Assembly (NCBI GenBank): GCA_029261895.1
Contig: JAJDAK010000018.1
Span: 62,001-126,000, forward strand
Length of the DNA stretch: 64,000 nucleotides
Source: Deltaproteobacteria bacterium
Lineage (GTDB): Bacteria; Myxococcota_A; UBA9160; SZUA-336
Reading direction: 5' to 3'
Shown: one piece after another, positions 34,390-42,659 of the stretch
Position numbering within the stretch: position 1 is the first letter of the stretch
Layout of the letters: each line of letters begins with the position of its first letter
Program-made: the position numbers and the translations under genes
The notes under the pieces: model-generated
Database searches by the model: none
Told to the model about the DNA's origin: nothing
What the model saw: the letters and a program-made list of their open reading frames with translations, nothing else

Positions 34390-34725
34390 TCACGAATCGC
34401 TGGCGACCGCGAGACGCAGGAGCAGTAATTCCCGGCGCCGTTCGAGCCACTCGACCGAGCGGTGTAACTCGACCGCTTGTCGGTGCGTCGATAAAAGCTC
34501 CTGGAGCCGGCGTTGACGACCCACTCGGGTCAAAGGCTGGCCTTTCCGGGGACCGCTTCGGACGTACAGGTCGCCCTCCGAGAATTCACGCTCCAGCGCA
34601 TGTTGGCGCAGGATCAGCGGTTCGAGTTCCTCCACGAGGGCGTACACACGGCGCGAGAGGCGTTCGCATTCCTCAAAGTCGGCCGGCAGTCGATCTGCAA
34701 GTGAGGGGAGTTTTGAGTGCTCCAT
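34390..34725 (-). CDS. Small charged hypothetical protein
   Basis: A 111-residue protein, almost entirely alpha-helical and rich in Arg, Glu and Leu, with a GPRKGQPLTRVGRQRR basic centre and a C-terminal leucine-rich helix. It has no signal peptide or cysteine. It could be a nucleic-acid-binding or coiled-coil protein; I do not recognise a family. The opposite-strand frame of similar length here has shadow-like composition, so this one is favoured. It runs toward the TetR gene. Confidence 0.5.
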   Translation of the reverse strand: MEHSKLPSLADRLPADFEECERLSRRVYALVEELEPLILRQHALEREFSEGDLYVRSGPRKGQPLTRVGRQRRLQELLSTHRQAVELHRSVEWLERRRELLLLRLAVASDS

Positions 34726-34999
34726 CGTCGATAAGTGGTCGAATTTATGGAGTAGGTGACGATTCGGTTGGACCGCTGTGTCCTGCCCCCCGGCGCTGAG
34801 GTTTGGCCCCCACGCGATTGCGGTAAACTTGGAAAACTCCAGTGTGATTATGACCCCGCAATAAGCGGCTCTGGGGAAGGCCTCGGTTTTGCTCGATTTT
34901 CGTAGCCCGCGGCGTCACTTTGCGGGTATGATTCGCCACACGTAGGTACGGGTGAGAGTCTCTCGTTCGTGTCAGACGACCCTATCAGGAGGATACAAA
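34726..34999. other. Upstream region of the DUF1329 gene
   Basis: About 270 bases separate the divergent small gene and the DUF1329 gene. TATGAT at 34927-34932 could be a -10 box for the latter, but I see no matching -35. AGGAGG just before 35000 is its ribosome-binding site. Nothing else is apparent. Confidence 0.35.
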
Positions 35000-36346
35000 A
35001 TGCGGTTGGTCGCTTTTTCCATGACCCTGGCTCTGGGCCTCAGTGCGTCGGCTTCGTTCGCGCAGGAAGGCGCGGCGGGGGACGTAGCACCGGGATTCCC
35101 TTTCAAGGAAGGCGATACGGTCGCGTTCGACCAGATGAACAAGCTGAAGGAATATCTGCCGACAGAATTCTGGGAGAATCGCGAATATTTCTTCTATGAA
35201 GGTATGGCGATTCAGGTAGGCCCGATTCAGCGTGAGTACTCTGCTTCCGATTCCTACAACACCGCCTCGACTCGCTTCAAAGGCCAGCCCAAGTTAGGCC
35301 GCGACGGTGCGTTGGATAGCTACAAAGCGGGTCGGCCGTTTCAAACTGAAGCCATTGATTGTAAGGGTGATCCACAAGCGGGCCTCAAGATCATCTGGAA
35401 CTTCGGCAAGCGCTGGGAAGGCGACGGCGACCGTACGCAATGGTCCTATACCTATTGGGATCGCGGCGAGCAGCTTCCGCTCTACTACGAGGGTGACGCG
35501 AAAACGATCTTCCTCGGCTATCGCACCGAACCCAAGTACCTCGACGAGAACAACGGCGACATCTTCAAGAACGAGAAGCGACAGCTCGCGTTTGGTGTCG
35601 ATGTACTCGCGCCATTCGATGCACGTGGTATTACGCTAATCCAGTACCGCTACAAGGCATCCGATGGTCCGCTCGATATGGCGAAGAACGATGATACCTG
35701 GGTCTACGTGCCTGACCTTCGCCGAACCCGCCGTATCTCCACGGCACAGCGCACGGACTCTGTGCAAGGCACCGACTTCACATTCGACGATTTGCGCAGC
35801 TTCTCGGGTATTCCTCCGCAGTACACCTGGGATTGCCTGGGCGAGCAAAAAGTCTTCGCACCCATGAACTCACAGTCGATGGCGTATCCGTACGAAGACA
35901 GTAATTACAATTTCGGCCCGTACGGTTTCTCGTTCGCGAACGACAATTGGGAATTGCGCGATGCGTGGATCATTCGCTTCGATCCGAAGAATGATGATCA
36001 TCCGTACCATCACAAGGATATGTACATCGACAAGGAAACGTACGAGCCGCTCTACAGCTTCGCGTACGACCGGAAGAAAGAGCTCTGGAAGATCATTTGG
36101 CATACCACGCGCTACAGCGAGGATTGGCACGGCAACGACACGATGGCGAAAAATGGCGATTGGTATCCTGGCTGGGAAGGCGTCGAAAAGCCCAATGACC
36201 TAAAGCCAGTAAGCGATATCATCGTGAATGTTCAGACCGGCACGGGTAACCGAATCGAGTACTGGAACAACAACGGTGCGCCACTAGCAAGTCGCGGCAA
36301 GATCCGCCGGTACATCGACATCGGGCGACTCAACAAGGGTCGCTAG
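35000..36346 (+). CDS. DUF1329 exported protein
   Basis: A 448-residue periplasmic or outer-membrane-associated protein with a signal peptide (cleavage at SFAQ, near residue 21). The body is typical DUF1329: GRPFQTEAID, IIWNFGKRWEG, YVPDLRRTRRIS, FSGIPPQYTW, DAWIIRFDPKNDDHPYHHKDMYID and YDRKKELWK. DUF1329 proteins are related to LolA/LolB-type lipid-binding folds and often appear near RND or lipid export genes; no partner is visible here. ATG 35000 is chosen because AGGAGG lies seven to eight bases upstream. A strong terminator follows. Confidence 0.85.
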   Translation: MRLVAFSMTLALGLSASASFAQEGAAGDVAPGFPFKEGDTVAFDQMNKLKEYLPTEFWENREYFFYEGMAIQVGPIQREYSASDSYNTASTRFKGQPKLGRDGALDSYKAGRPFQTEAIDCKGDPQAGLKIIWNFGKRWEGDGDRTQWSYTYWDRGEQLPLYYEGDAKTIFLGYRTEPKYLDENNGDIFKNEKRQLAFGVDVLAPFDARGITLIQYRYKASDGPLDMAKNDDTWVYVPDLRRTRRISTAQRTDSVQGTDFTFDDLRSFSGIPPQYTWDCLGEQKVFAPMNSQSMAYPYEDSNYNFGPYGFSFANDNWELRDAWIIRFDPKNDDHPYHHKDMYIDKETYEPLYSFAYDRKKELWKIIWHTTRYSEDWHGNDTMAKNGDWYPGWEGVEKPNDLKPVSDIIVNVQTGTGNRIEYWNNNGAPLASRGKIRRYIDIGRLNKGR

Positions 36347-36396
36347 TCGTCAATCGAGGGGCTCGACGGCCAACGTCGACCCGTCATGCAGGCTAA

Positions 36397-36436
36397 AAAG
36401 AGCTCGGGGTCGAAGCTGACCTCGGGCTCTTTTTTT
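36397..36436 (+). terminator. Rho-independent terminator after DUF1329 gene
   Basis: A 15-base-pair stem (36397-36411 with 36418-36432) includes two G-U pairs and a 6-base loop GAAGCT, and is followed by a run of T to 36436. It lies 51 bases after the stop codon and is the clearest terminator in the window. Confidence 0.9.
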
Positions 36437-36553
36437 ATCCCTTTCGTGCAGACAACTTCACACCCGATACGCAGCACACCGGCAATCGCTGGTGTAAGCA
36501 GCTGATCACACGTCCCATGAATTCGCGGCGTAGGAATTGCACCTAATAGCAGT

Positions 36554-37741
36554 ATGGAAATTCGGCAGATTTTAACATTGGTGTTCGCGCTGGGGCTCTC
36601 GGCCTGCGGGATGAGGCATAGCGACTCCGCAGTAGAAGTCCGCCCCGACCGAGAGATGGGTTCGCGCGCGCGTGTGATGTATCCCGGCGACGCACAACCC
36701 ACGCTCTCCGGCACTCAGTCATCCAGCACCGAACAAGGCAACGGCGAGTCGAGCTCTCAACAGAGTTCTCGAGGCGGAGATATCGAGGACGACGACGACT
36801 TCACGATGATCGGCGGCAGCAGGAAAGTCATTTCCGATGAGGAAAAAGTTCGCGATACCCCTTTCGGCCCGATTACTGCGCTCCTGGGTTATCCGTTTTG
36901 GATCTTCGGCAAATCGTTGGAAGAGAAAGCCGACAAAGCCGTCGATCAGCGAGAAACCGAGAAGCAGCAGAAGTCCAAGGCGAATCAGAACAGCAAGAAC
37001 GAAAAGAGCCAAGAGCAGCAATCGGAACGAATCCGACGTGAAAACCAAGCCATGCGCGAAGCGCTTTCCAAGAAGCAAGAGCAGGTGACTTCGCAGCAGG
37101 TGCCAAGCTTCGGCCAAGAACTTGCGGCACTCGAACAGCGCATCGCCAAGCAAGCGCCGCCCGCGGAGCGTAAGGAGATTCGGAAGCCCCGCGAAACCGT
37201 CGACCGCAACGCCGATGGTAGCCCCGATGTCTGGATCTATCTCGATGCCGGTAACCGACGCCGCGAAGCCTCAGATGAGGACTACGATGGCCAGCCTGAT
37301 CTCGTTCGCTACTACGATGCGAGTCGCAAATTGGTCCGTGTCGAAGAAGACGTCGATCGCGATGGCACAATGGAAGCTACATCGATCTACAGTGGCGGCC
37401 AAATGGTACGCAAGCGTGCGGATGAAAACGGTGATGGTGCACCCGACAGCTGGAGCTTCTTCGAAGGCGGCGAACTCGTACGCCATGAGGTCGATCGAGA
37501 CAGCGATGGGTTTAGGGATTTGGTCCTCTTATACGTTGACGGCGAGTTGGTCCGCGAGGAAGAGGACGGCAACGGCGACGGCAATGCAGATATCATCAGC
37601 CTCTATCAGGACGGTGAAATTCAGGAGCGCCACGAGGACTCCAACTTCGACGGCTCTCCGGATATCGACATGTTCTACAAGAACGGTAAGCTGATCCGCC
37701 GCGAGGTACAAACAGAGCCAACACCGGAAGCAGGTTCATAG
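36554..37741 (+). CDS. Lipoprotein with calcium-loop / MORN-like repeats
   Basis: A 395-residue lipoprotein with lipobox LSAC at Cys17. A Ser/Gln-rich linker and a highly charged coiled-coil (about residues 125-185) precede seven consecutive repeats of about 24 residues (from about 215 to 385). Each has the form DxNxDGxPD, then an aromatic strand, YxxGxLVRxE. The first half matches a calcium-binding loop, and the second half resembles the YwqK/MORN-variant strand. This suggests a calcium-stabilised beta-solenoid on the outer membrane. The function is unknown. It runs into the CAP gene with a three-base gap. Confidence 0.85.
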   Translation: MEIRQILTLVFALGLSACGMRHSDSAVEVRPDREMGSRARVMYPGDAQPTLSGTQSSSTEQGNGESSSQQSSRGGDIEDDDDFTMIGGSRKVISDEEKVRDTPFGPITALLGYPFWIFGKSLEEKADKAVDQRETEKQQKSKANQNSKNEKSQEQQSERIRRENQAMREALSKKQEQVTSQQVPSFGQELAALEQRIAKQAPPAERKEIRKPRETVDRNADGSPDVWIYLDAGNRRREASDEDYDGQPDLVRYYDASRKLVRVEEDVDRDGTMEATSIYSGGQMVRKRADENGDGAPDSWSFFEGGELVRHEVDRDSDGFRDLVLLYVDGELVREEEDGNGDGNADIISLYQDGEIQERHEDSNFDGSPDIDMFYKNGKLIRREVQTEPTPEAGS

Positions 37742-37744
37742 ACC

Positions 37745-38203
37745 GTGCTTCCCGTACTTCCATTGGGCTTGGTACTTCTGACCAGCGTTCTGATGGCATC
37801 GAGTGCTCCGTCAGCGACAGACCGCGTCTTCGACGATGTGAACCGTTTTCGCGCCGAGAAACACCTGCAACCGCTAAAGCCACACGCGGCTCTCGCGGAG
37901 GTCGCGATGGCGCACGCACGCGACATGTCTGAGCACGACTATCGAAGCCACCAGGGCCGCGATGGTCGCAACCCACTCGAGCGTGTGAACGAAGCCGGTA
38001 TCGGCGAATTTCACTTACTCGCCGAAAACATCGGTAGCTCAAGCGAAGACGGCGATCGCAATCACGCAATCATGAGCGCATGGCTCGACTCACCCGTTCA
38101 CCGAGAAAACCTACTGAACCCCGCGTTCAATACCACGGGTATCGCGGTCATCCAGACGCGCCGCGGCGAAACCCTCGTCGTCCAGCTTTTCGCGACCTTC
38201 TAA
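37745..38203 (+). CDS. CAP/SCP-domain exported protein
   Basis: A 152-residue protein with an N-terminal hydrophobic signal segment (about residues 1-22). The CAP domain motifs are VNRFRAEKHLQPL, LAEVAMAHARDMSEH, the central G-x-GEFHLLAENIG and SPVHRENLLNPAFNTTGIAVI. The usual CAP His/Glu pair appears to be present (AHARDM, ENIG, HRENLL). CAP proteins act outside the cell; catalytic function is often unclear. The start is GTG, translationally coupled to the lipoprotein gene. It faces the next minus-strand gene across a 10-base gap. Confidence 0.85.
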   Translation: MLPVLPLGLVLLTSVLMASSAPSATDRVFDDVNRFRAEKHLQPLKPHAALAEVAMAHARDMSEHDYRSHQGRDGRNPLERVNEAGIGEFHLLAENIGSSSEDGDRNHAIMSAWLDSPVHRENLLNPAFNTTGIAVIQTRRGETLVVQLFATF

Positions 38204-38208
38204 AGCGC

Positions 38209-38226
38209 GCCAGCTACGGCGCGAGT
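38209..38226. terminator. Small GC hairpin between convergent genes
   Basis: CGCGCC-agctac-GGCGCG (6-base-pair arms) sits in the junction of the CAP gene and the converging gene, overlapping the latter's end. There is no T-run. It is a possible bidirectional, weak terminator. Confidence 0.35.
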
Positions 38227-39008
38227 ACAACTTCGATACGCTGGTCGTTCCACCAGAGTTGGATCTCTTGACCAAAGTCGAATACACCGGGCACTCGAAA
38301 ATAACCGAGCACCGCGTCCCCTGAATGAAGCGCGCCCGCTTCACCCGCAAGGATGCCGCTCTCTGGCGCGAGATTCGGGTCCGGGCGATAGGTCAGTGAG
38401 TCCTGAACCACGTAGAAGTTCGGATGAAACTCAGCCGATCCCGAAGCACGCCCCATAAAGACTACATAGTGCGCCTTGTCATTCTCAAAAACGTCCCTCG
38501 CATGCGCCTCAAACGCCTGTGAGTAGGCGAACTGTAGCGTGACGCTCTCCGATCGATCGGAACCAAACGCGGCCGGCACAACACGTTGTATGCGTTCAAT
38601 GTACAGACCTAGGTCATTCAGCTCAGCGGGCTCGAGGCTCAGTCGACCTGTGGGCGCGATCGTCTCAGCTAACGTGGAGCGAGGCTGGACCGGTGTCGGC
38701 GGTGTTACACCGGTTCGCTGTTGCTCGCGCAGCGCACGAATTTTTTCGGCGTCGTCGACTAGGTTATAGGCGTTGTACGGGTTCTTGGCTTCCTGATCGA
38801 CGTACCAGGAGTACGGCTTGGGTAATAGCTCGGGACGAATCGGGGGGATTTCGGACTCATGCACAAACTTGGGGCGGAGACACGGTGCGTCGACTTTCTT
38901 CTTCACGATGAAGACGCTGCCATCCGGACACACACCTGCGTGCCCCAGGGCGAAAACAGCGGGAGCCACGAGCCAACCCCAAACAGCGAGACAGCGGATC
39001 GAGTTCAT
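38214..39008 (-). CDS. Exported hypothetical protein
   Basis: A 264-residue protein with an N-terminal signal segment (WLVAPAVFALGHAG, cleavage near residue 24). A Cys-containing start (CPDGSVFIVKKKVDAPC) precedes a Pro-rich middle and a beta-rich C-terminal half. I do not recognise a family. TATACT at 39015-39020 (minus strand) ends six bases before the ATG, suggesting a leaderless transcript; there is no Shine-Dalgarno sequence in the usual position. Confidence 0.7.
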   Translation of the reverse strand: MNSIRCLAVWGWLVAPAVFALGHAGVCPDGSVFIVKKKVDAPCLRPKFVHESEIPPIRPELLPKPYSWYVDQEAKNPYNAYNLVDDAEKIRALREQQRTGVTPPTPVQPRSTLAETIAPTGRLSLEPAELNDLGLYIERIQRVVPAAFGSDRSESVTLQFAYSQAFEAHARDVFENDKAHYVVFMGRASGSAEFHPNFYVVQDSLTYRPDPNLAPESGILAGEAGALHSGDAVLGYFRVPGVFDFGQEIQLWWNDQRIEVVLAP

Positions 39009-39014
39009 CTCAAG

Positions 39015-39020
39015 AGTATA
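39015..39020 (-). promoter_or_regulatory. Candidate -10 box (TATACT), leaderless start
   Basis: Read on the minus strand, TATACT is followed by CTTGAG and then the ATG at 39008. A start site about seven bases past the -10 would coincide with the A of ATG. The region upstream is AT-rich, but I see no good -35. Confidence 0.4.
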
Positions 39021-39077
39021 CTCGAAATATCTCCTATAAGTATTTGATAAATATAGTGATTTACTAGATGAAGTTGC

Positions 39078-39875
39078 TCACGGATTGCGTCCTAGCTGCT
39101 GCCGAACCATGCGCTCGAGTGCACTCTGCTCACGCGGTATGAGTTCGCGGCACTCCCCGACCTTAAGGCTTCCGAGTCGTAGCGGGCCGAACGCGGTTCG
39201 TACCAAGCGGCGAACTGGATGCTCGAGTGACTCGAGCATGCGGCGAATTTGGCGTCGTCGCCCCTCAATGAGTACGAGTTCTAAAACGGTGCGATCCGAC
39301 GCCTGTGAAATCACGGTCAGCTCCTGTACTACCGCGAGCTTGCCATCGATCATCACACCCTTCTTAAGTTTGCGCATGCTATCCGCACGCACACGGCCGT
39401 CCACGCTCACGCGATAGGTTCGCGGTACCTCGAATGATGGATGCAATAAGGCTTGCCCAATCAAACCGTCGTTCGTCAGCAGCAATAAACCTTCGCTTCC
39501 CGCATCCAAACGACCGACTGGAAACAGACCCTTCGACCGCGGAACGAGATCAAGCACGGTCCGTTTCGCATGGGGATCACGCGTCGTCGTCACGACGCCA
39601 CGTGGCTTATGTAGCAGGATGAGGCGTTGCTTTGCAGCACCGCCTACACGTTTACCATCGACCGCTACACGGTCGACAAACGGGTCCGCACGCGTACCCA
39701 GTTCGCGTACGACTTTACCGTTGACCCGAACCCGACCGTCTCGTATCCACGTCTCCGCTTCTCGCCTCGAGGCGAGACCCGCAGCCGCGATGAGTTTCTG
39801 AAGACGTATCGGCTCCGCGTCCGCGCTAGGCCCGTTCCTCGTCTTCCGCTTCTTCTGCTGTGCCATCACTCTCAT
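39078..39875 (-). CDS. rluB: 23S rRNA pseudouridine synthase (RluB/RsuA type)
   Basis: A 265-residue protein. It has an N-terminal S4 RNA-binding domain (IRLQKLIAAAGLASRREAE, residues 21-60) and a pseudouridine synthase domain with catalytic Asp in GRLDAGSEGLLLLTNDG, then GRRRQIRRMLE and VRRLVRTAFGPLRLG typical of the RsuA/RluB group. A Lys/Arg-rich N-terminus of about 20 residues precedes it. It overlaps scpB by about 50 bases. An alternative ATG lies at 39866. The order scpA-scpB-rluB is conserved in many bacteria. Confidence 0.93.
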   Translation of the reverse strand: MRVMAQQKKRKTRNGPSADAEPIRLQKLIAAAGLASRREAETWIRDGRVRVNGKVVRELGTRADPFVDRVAVDGKRVGGAAKQRLILLHKPRGVVTTTRDPHAKRTVLDLVPRSKGLFPVGRLDAGSEGLLLLTNDGLIGQALLHPSFEVPRTYRVSVDGRVRADSMRKLKKGVMIDGKLAVVQELTVISQASDRTVLELVLIEGRRRQIRRMLESLEHPVRRLVRTAFGPLRLGSLKVGECRELIPREQSALERMVRQQLGRNP

Positions 39876-40497
39876 CTATGGTTTCGGGTTCAGAATCCTC
39901 ATCCAACGCCACTTCGCTTGCCGGCTCGTCGTCAGGCGCCAATGACTGCAGAGCATCTTCTGCGCTCGTACCCTCTTTCGGATCCGCGTCGACCTCTTTC
40001 AACGACGGTAGGTCTCGGAGCGAACCCAAACCAAAAATCTCTAGGAAGTTCGAGGTTGAGCCATAGAGTACCGGACGTCCCGGTGCATCGCGCCGTCCTA
40101 CCATGCGCACTAGGTCGCGCTCCAGCAGACCCTTCAGCACCGCGCCACAATCCACGCTACGAAGCTCTTCAACCTCGACACGCGTGATCGGCTGACGATA
40201 TGCGATCACCGCCAGGGTCTCCAATGCCGCGCGCGACAAGCGTGTCTTTCGTTCCGGTTGCGCGGAACGAATAATCTCGCCGAACTCCAATCGACTGCGA
40301 AACTGGTAGCCGCCCGCAACCTCGATGATTTCATAGGGTCGGCCCGCGGTACGCAACGCTTCGTTCGTCTCTTTGACGATCTGCGCGAGCTGCGCCTTAG
40401 AAAGTGACGGGAACGCACGCTGGAGTTGGGTCAATCGCGTCGGTGTACCCGCCGCAAAGATGACCGCTTCAACCGCTTGCTGAAGATCATGATCCAT
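39826..40497 (-). CDS. scpB: Segregation and condensation protein B
   Basis: A 223-residue protein that, with ScpA, regulates the SMC/MukB-like condensin for chromosome segregation. It has tandem winged-helix domains (DHDLQQAVEAVIFAAG start; RAALETLAVIAYRQPITRVEVEELR; LLERDLVRMVGRRDAPGRP). A Glu/Asp-rich tail of about 45 residues extends beyond the core. ATG 40497 is chosen because AGAAGGAG lies upstream; an ORF start at 40539 would add a non-conserved tail. It overlaps scpA by 11 bases. Confidence 0.93.
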   Translation of the reverse strand: MDHDLQQAVEAVIFAAGTPTRLTQLQRAFPSLSKAQLAQIVKETNEALRTAGRPYEIIEVAGGYQFRSRLEFGEIIRSAQPERKTRLSRAALETLAVIAYRQPITRVEVEELRSVDCGAVLKGLLERDLVRMVGRRDAPGRPVLYGSTSNFLEIFGLGSLRDLPSLKEVDADPKEGTSAEDALQSLAPDDEPASEVALDEDSEPETIDESDGTAEEAEDEERA

Positions 40498-41338
40498 AGG
40501 GATCTCCTTCTGGCATCGTAACCTCATCATCCGCCTCAACCGCCATCATCACACGCACGGGTCCATACGGCTCACCACGTTCGGTGACGTTCTGAAAAAA
40601 GCGCAACGCCTGAATCTTCGCCAGCTCCAGCATGGCTAGAAACGTCATCACGATGCGATGTCGACTCGGTTCACCGTCGCGCAAAAGGTCTTCAAACATC
40701 ACCACACTGCCACTCGCCGCGCGCAGGCGATCCATCAGATAGATCATCCGATCCTGCAGCGTCAATCGATCGAGCGTCACCTCATGGTGTTGTTCTTCCA
40801 TGGGCAAATCGGCGAGCACGCGTTTCATCGCGTCGAGCAGCGAAAAAAGGCTGACGGTCAGCACTTCGTCGGCTGCGGGTACGTCGCTTCGATCCGCCTG
40901 AGTCGTAAAGACATCGCGCCCCAGGAGTGAGCGAGCATCGAAGTCCTCCGCGACCTCCTTGAACGTGGCGTATTCCGCCAAACGACGCGCGAGCTCGGCA
41001 CGGGGGTCAAGACCTTCATCGTCTCCCGACCCGTCGTCGCTCGGCAGCAACATCCGCGATTTGATGTAGGCCAGTGTTGCGGCCATCGCGAGGTAGTCCG
41101 CCGCAATGTCAATATCAAGCATTCGCATCATCTCGAGGAACTCGAGGTACTGCTCGCAGACCAGGGCGATCGGGATATCACCGATATCGACCTCATTCGA
41201 GCGAATCAGATGGAGCAGGAGATCTAGCGGACCTTCGAAACTTGGCAGCTTGAGCGCAATAGACGAACGCGAACTCCCGCCTCCACCGTCGGTGGATTCG
41301 GTTTGCGTAACGCTTCGATCTGGTTGTGCTTCGATCAC
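40487..41338 (-). CDS. scpA: Segregation and condensation protein A
   Basis: A kleisin-like subunit of the SMC complex. The motifs are LPSFEGPLDLLLHLIRSNEVDIGDIPI near the N-terminus and, at the C-terminus, a winged-helix region (RHRIVMTFLAMLELAKIQAL) that binds SMC. The start is uncertain: the longest frame begins at ATG 41443 but overlaps cca by 65 bases with no domain sequence in that part. GTG 41338 leaves a 26-residue lead before the domain and a 40-base gap after cca, so I use it. Ribosome-binding evidence is weak for both. Confidence 0.88.
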   Translation of the reverse strand: MIEAQPDRSVTQTESTDGGGGSSRSSIALKLPSFEGPLDLLLHLIRSNEVDIGDIPIALVCEQYLEFLEMMRMLDIDIAADYLAMAATLAYIKSRMLLPSDDGSGDDEGLDPRAELARRLAEYATFKEVAEDFDARSLLGRDVFTTQADRSDVPAADEVLTVSLFSLLDAMKRVLADLPMEEQHHEVTLDRLTLQDRMIYLMDRLRAASGSVVMFEDLLRDGEPSRHRIVMTFLAMLELAKIQALRFFQNVTERGEPYGPVRVMMAVEADDEVTMPEGDPYGS

Positions 41339-41378
41339 GTCGAGGTGCCGTCCAGGAGGATCATGGGGCGAGTCGAGA

Positions 41379-42659
41379 CTACCCCACTTTGGCGCGGCGA
41401 GCCAACCAACGCCTCGCCCAGGATTCGTCCACAAGCTTGCCATCGAGCTCGCGCTGACGGGCTACACGAAGCAGCTCTCCAACATCACGACCCACAGCGC
41501 CGTATTCCTTGGCTTGACGGCCATCGAGCCCCGACGGCCGGTGGCGCAACTTCAGCGCGAATCGACTCAAATGCCGAGGTGCAGGCGGTGGCAGAGCGCA
41601 AAAAGCCCAGAGCAGGGCAGCTTCTGAGACGTCATCCAATACCGCATCCAATTTCCCTGCCGTCAGTGGGTGGGCCAGTGCTCGCCGTAAGCGACTGAGC
41701 ACGCGCAGATCTCCACGCACCGCTTCAGCGCGACGTCCACGCAGCGTCAACCGGTCGAGCACGACCGAGCGGTATTTCGCGGGAACCGCAGCGAACAGCG
41801 CTCGAAACCCACTCGCTCGCTGGAGCTCTCGATTCGCCGCCTCGGGCCACGGTGCCGCCACGTGCGCACGATCGAGCTTGCGCAGTTGTTGGAGGGTGGC
41901 GGTATTGAGCCGCCAATGCTGCTGTAATCCACGAAAGAGTCCGAGTTGATCCGCCTGCTTGGCCGCACGTGCGGCAGAGCTTTCATCGAGCATGCGATCC
42001 AGCTCATTCATCACGCGGTTCCCCGATAACGTATCGAGCGCGCGACCCATCAGTGCAGTCTTTGCCGCCCTTGTCGTACCGGGTTCAAGTCGAAAACCCA
42101 GTCTTGCGGCATAGCGTGAGGCTCGAAACAGGCGAGTGGGATCGTCGATGAAGCTTGCATCGTGAAGTATTCGCAGACGCCTCGCCGTGAGGTCTGCCTG
42201 CCCGTCGAATGGGTCAACCAACTCACGACCCGCGCCGGTGTGCAGCGGCAACGCCATCGCGTTCACGGTAAAATCACGCCGCGCAAAATCTTCATGAACT
42301 GCTGCGGGCTTTACCTCGGGCAGCGCACCCGGTTTCGCATAGGTTTCCGTTCGCGCCAACGTGAGATCAACCCGCTCACCGTCCGTCGCGATGGTCGCGG
42401 TATGAAACCTTGGGTATCGGGACACCTCTGCGCTTAAGCGACGCTCGATCTGATCCAATAAAGCATCGAGATTGTCGCCAACAAGCAAATCCAGGTCGCC
42501 GATCGGAAGTTCCAGCAAGAGATCGCGAACCGGACCCCCCACCAAAAAAATCGGTGCCTTGACGCGAACCGCCTGTGCTACAACCGCTCGCAGAAATCTC
42601 GCGCGCGGACCAAGATTCCGATACAGGTTTTGGCGCAAAACAGCTGCCCGCGTGCTCAC
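41379..42659 (-). CDS. cca: CCA tRNA nucleotidyltransferase / poly(A) polymerase-type
   Basis: A 426-residue protein of the class II nucleotidyltransferase family. FLVGGPVRDLLL and IGDLDLLVG supply the metal-binding acidic residues; RRDFTVNAMAL and DDPTRLFRASRYAARLGF are the conserved downstream motifs. It adds or repairs the CCA end of tRNA, or polyadenylates RNA; the two cannot be separated by these motifs. No HD domain is apparent. It starts with GTG, overlapping the xerD stop codon (GTGA). It is part of the mutS-rluB operon. Confidence 0.92.
   Translation of the reverse strand: MSTRAAVLRQNLYRNLGPRARFLRAVVAQAVRVKAPIFLVGGPVRDLLLELPIGDLDLLVGDNLDALLDQIERRLSAEVSRYPRFHTATIATDGERVDLTLARTETYAKPGALPEVKPAAVHEDFARRDFTVNAMALPLHTGAGRELVDPFDGQADLTARRLRILHDASFIDDPTRLFRASRYAARLGFRLEPGTTRAAKTALMGRALDTLSGNRVMNELDRMLDESSAARAAKQADQLGLFRGLQQHWRLNTATLQQLRKLDRAHVAAPWPEAANRELQRASGFRALFAAVPAKYRSVVLDRLTLRGRRAEAVRGDLRVLSRLRRALAHPLTAGKLDAVLDDVSEAALLWAFCALPPPAPRHLSRFALKLRHRPSGLDGRQAKEYGAVGRDVGELLRVARQRELDGKLVDESWARRWLARRAKVG

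Noticed and set aside
34362..34799. Plus-strand frame opposite the small charged protein
   Set aside because: Its start lies within the palindrome, it has no ribosome-binding site, and its composition is Pro/Arg-rich like an antisense frame.
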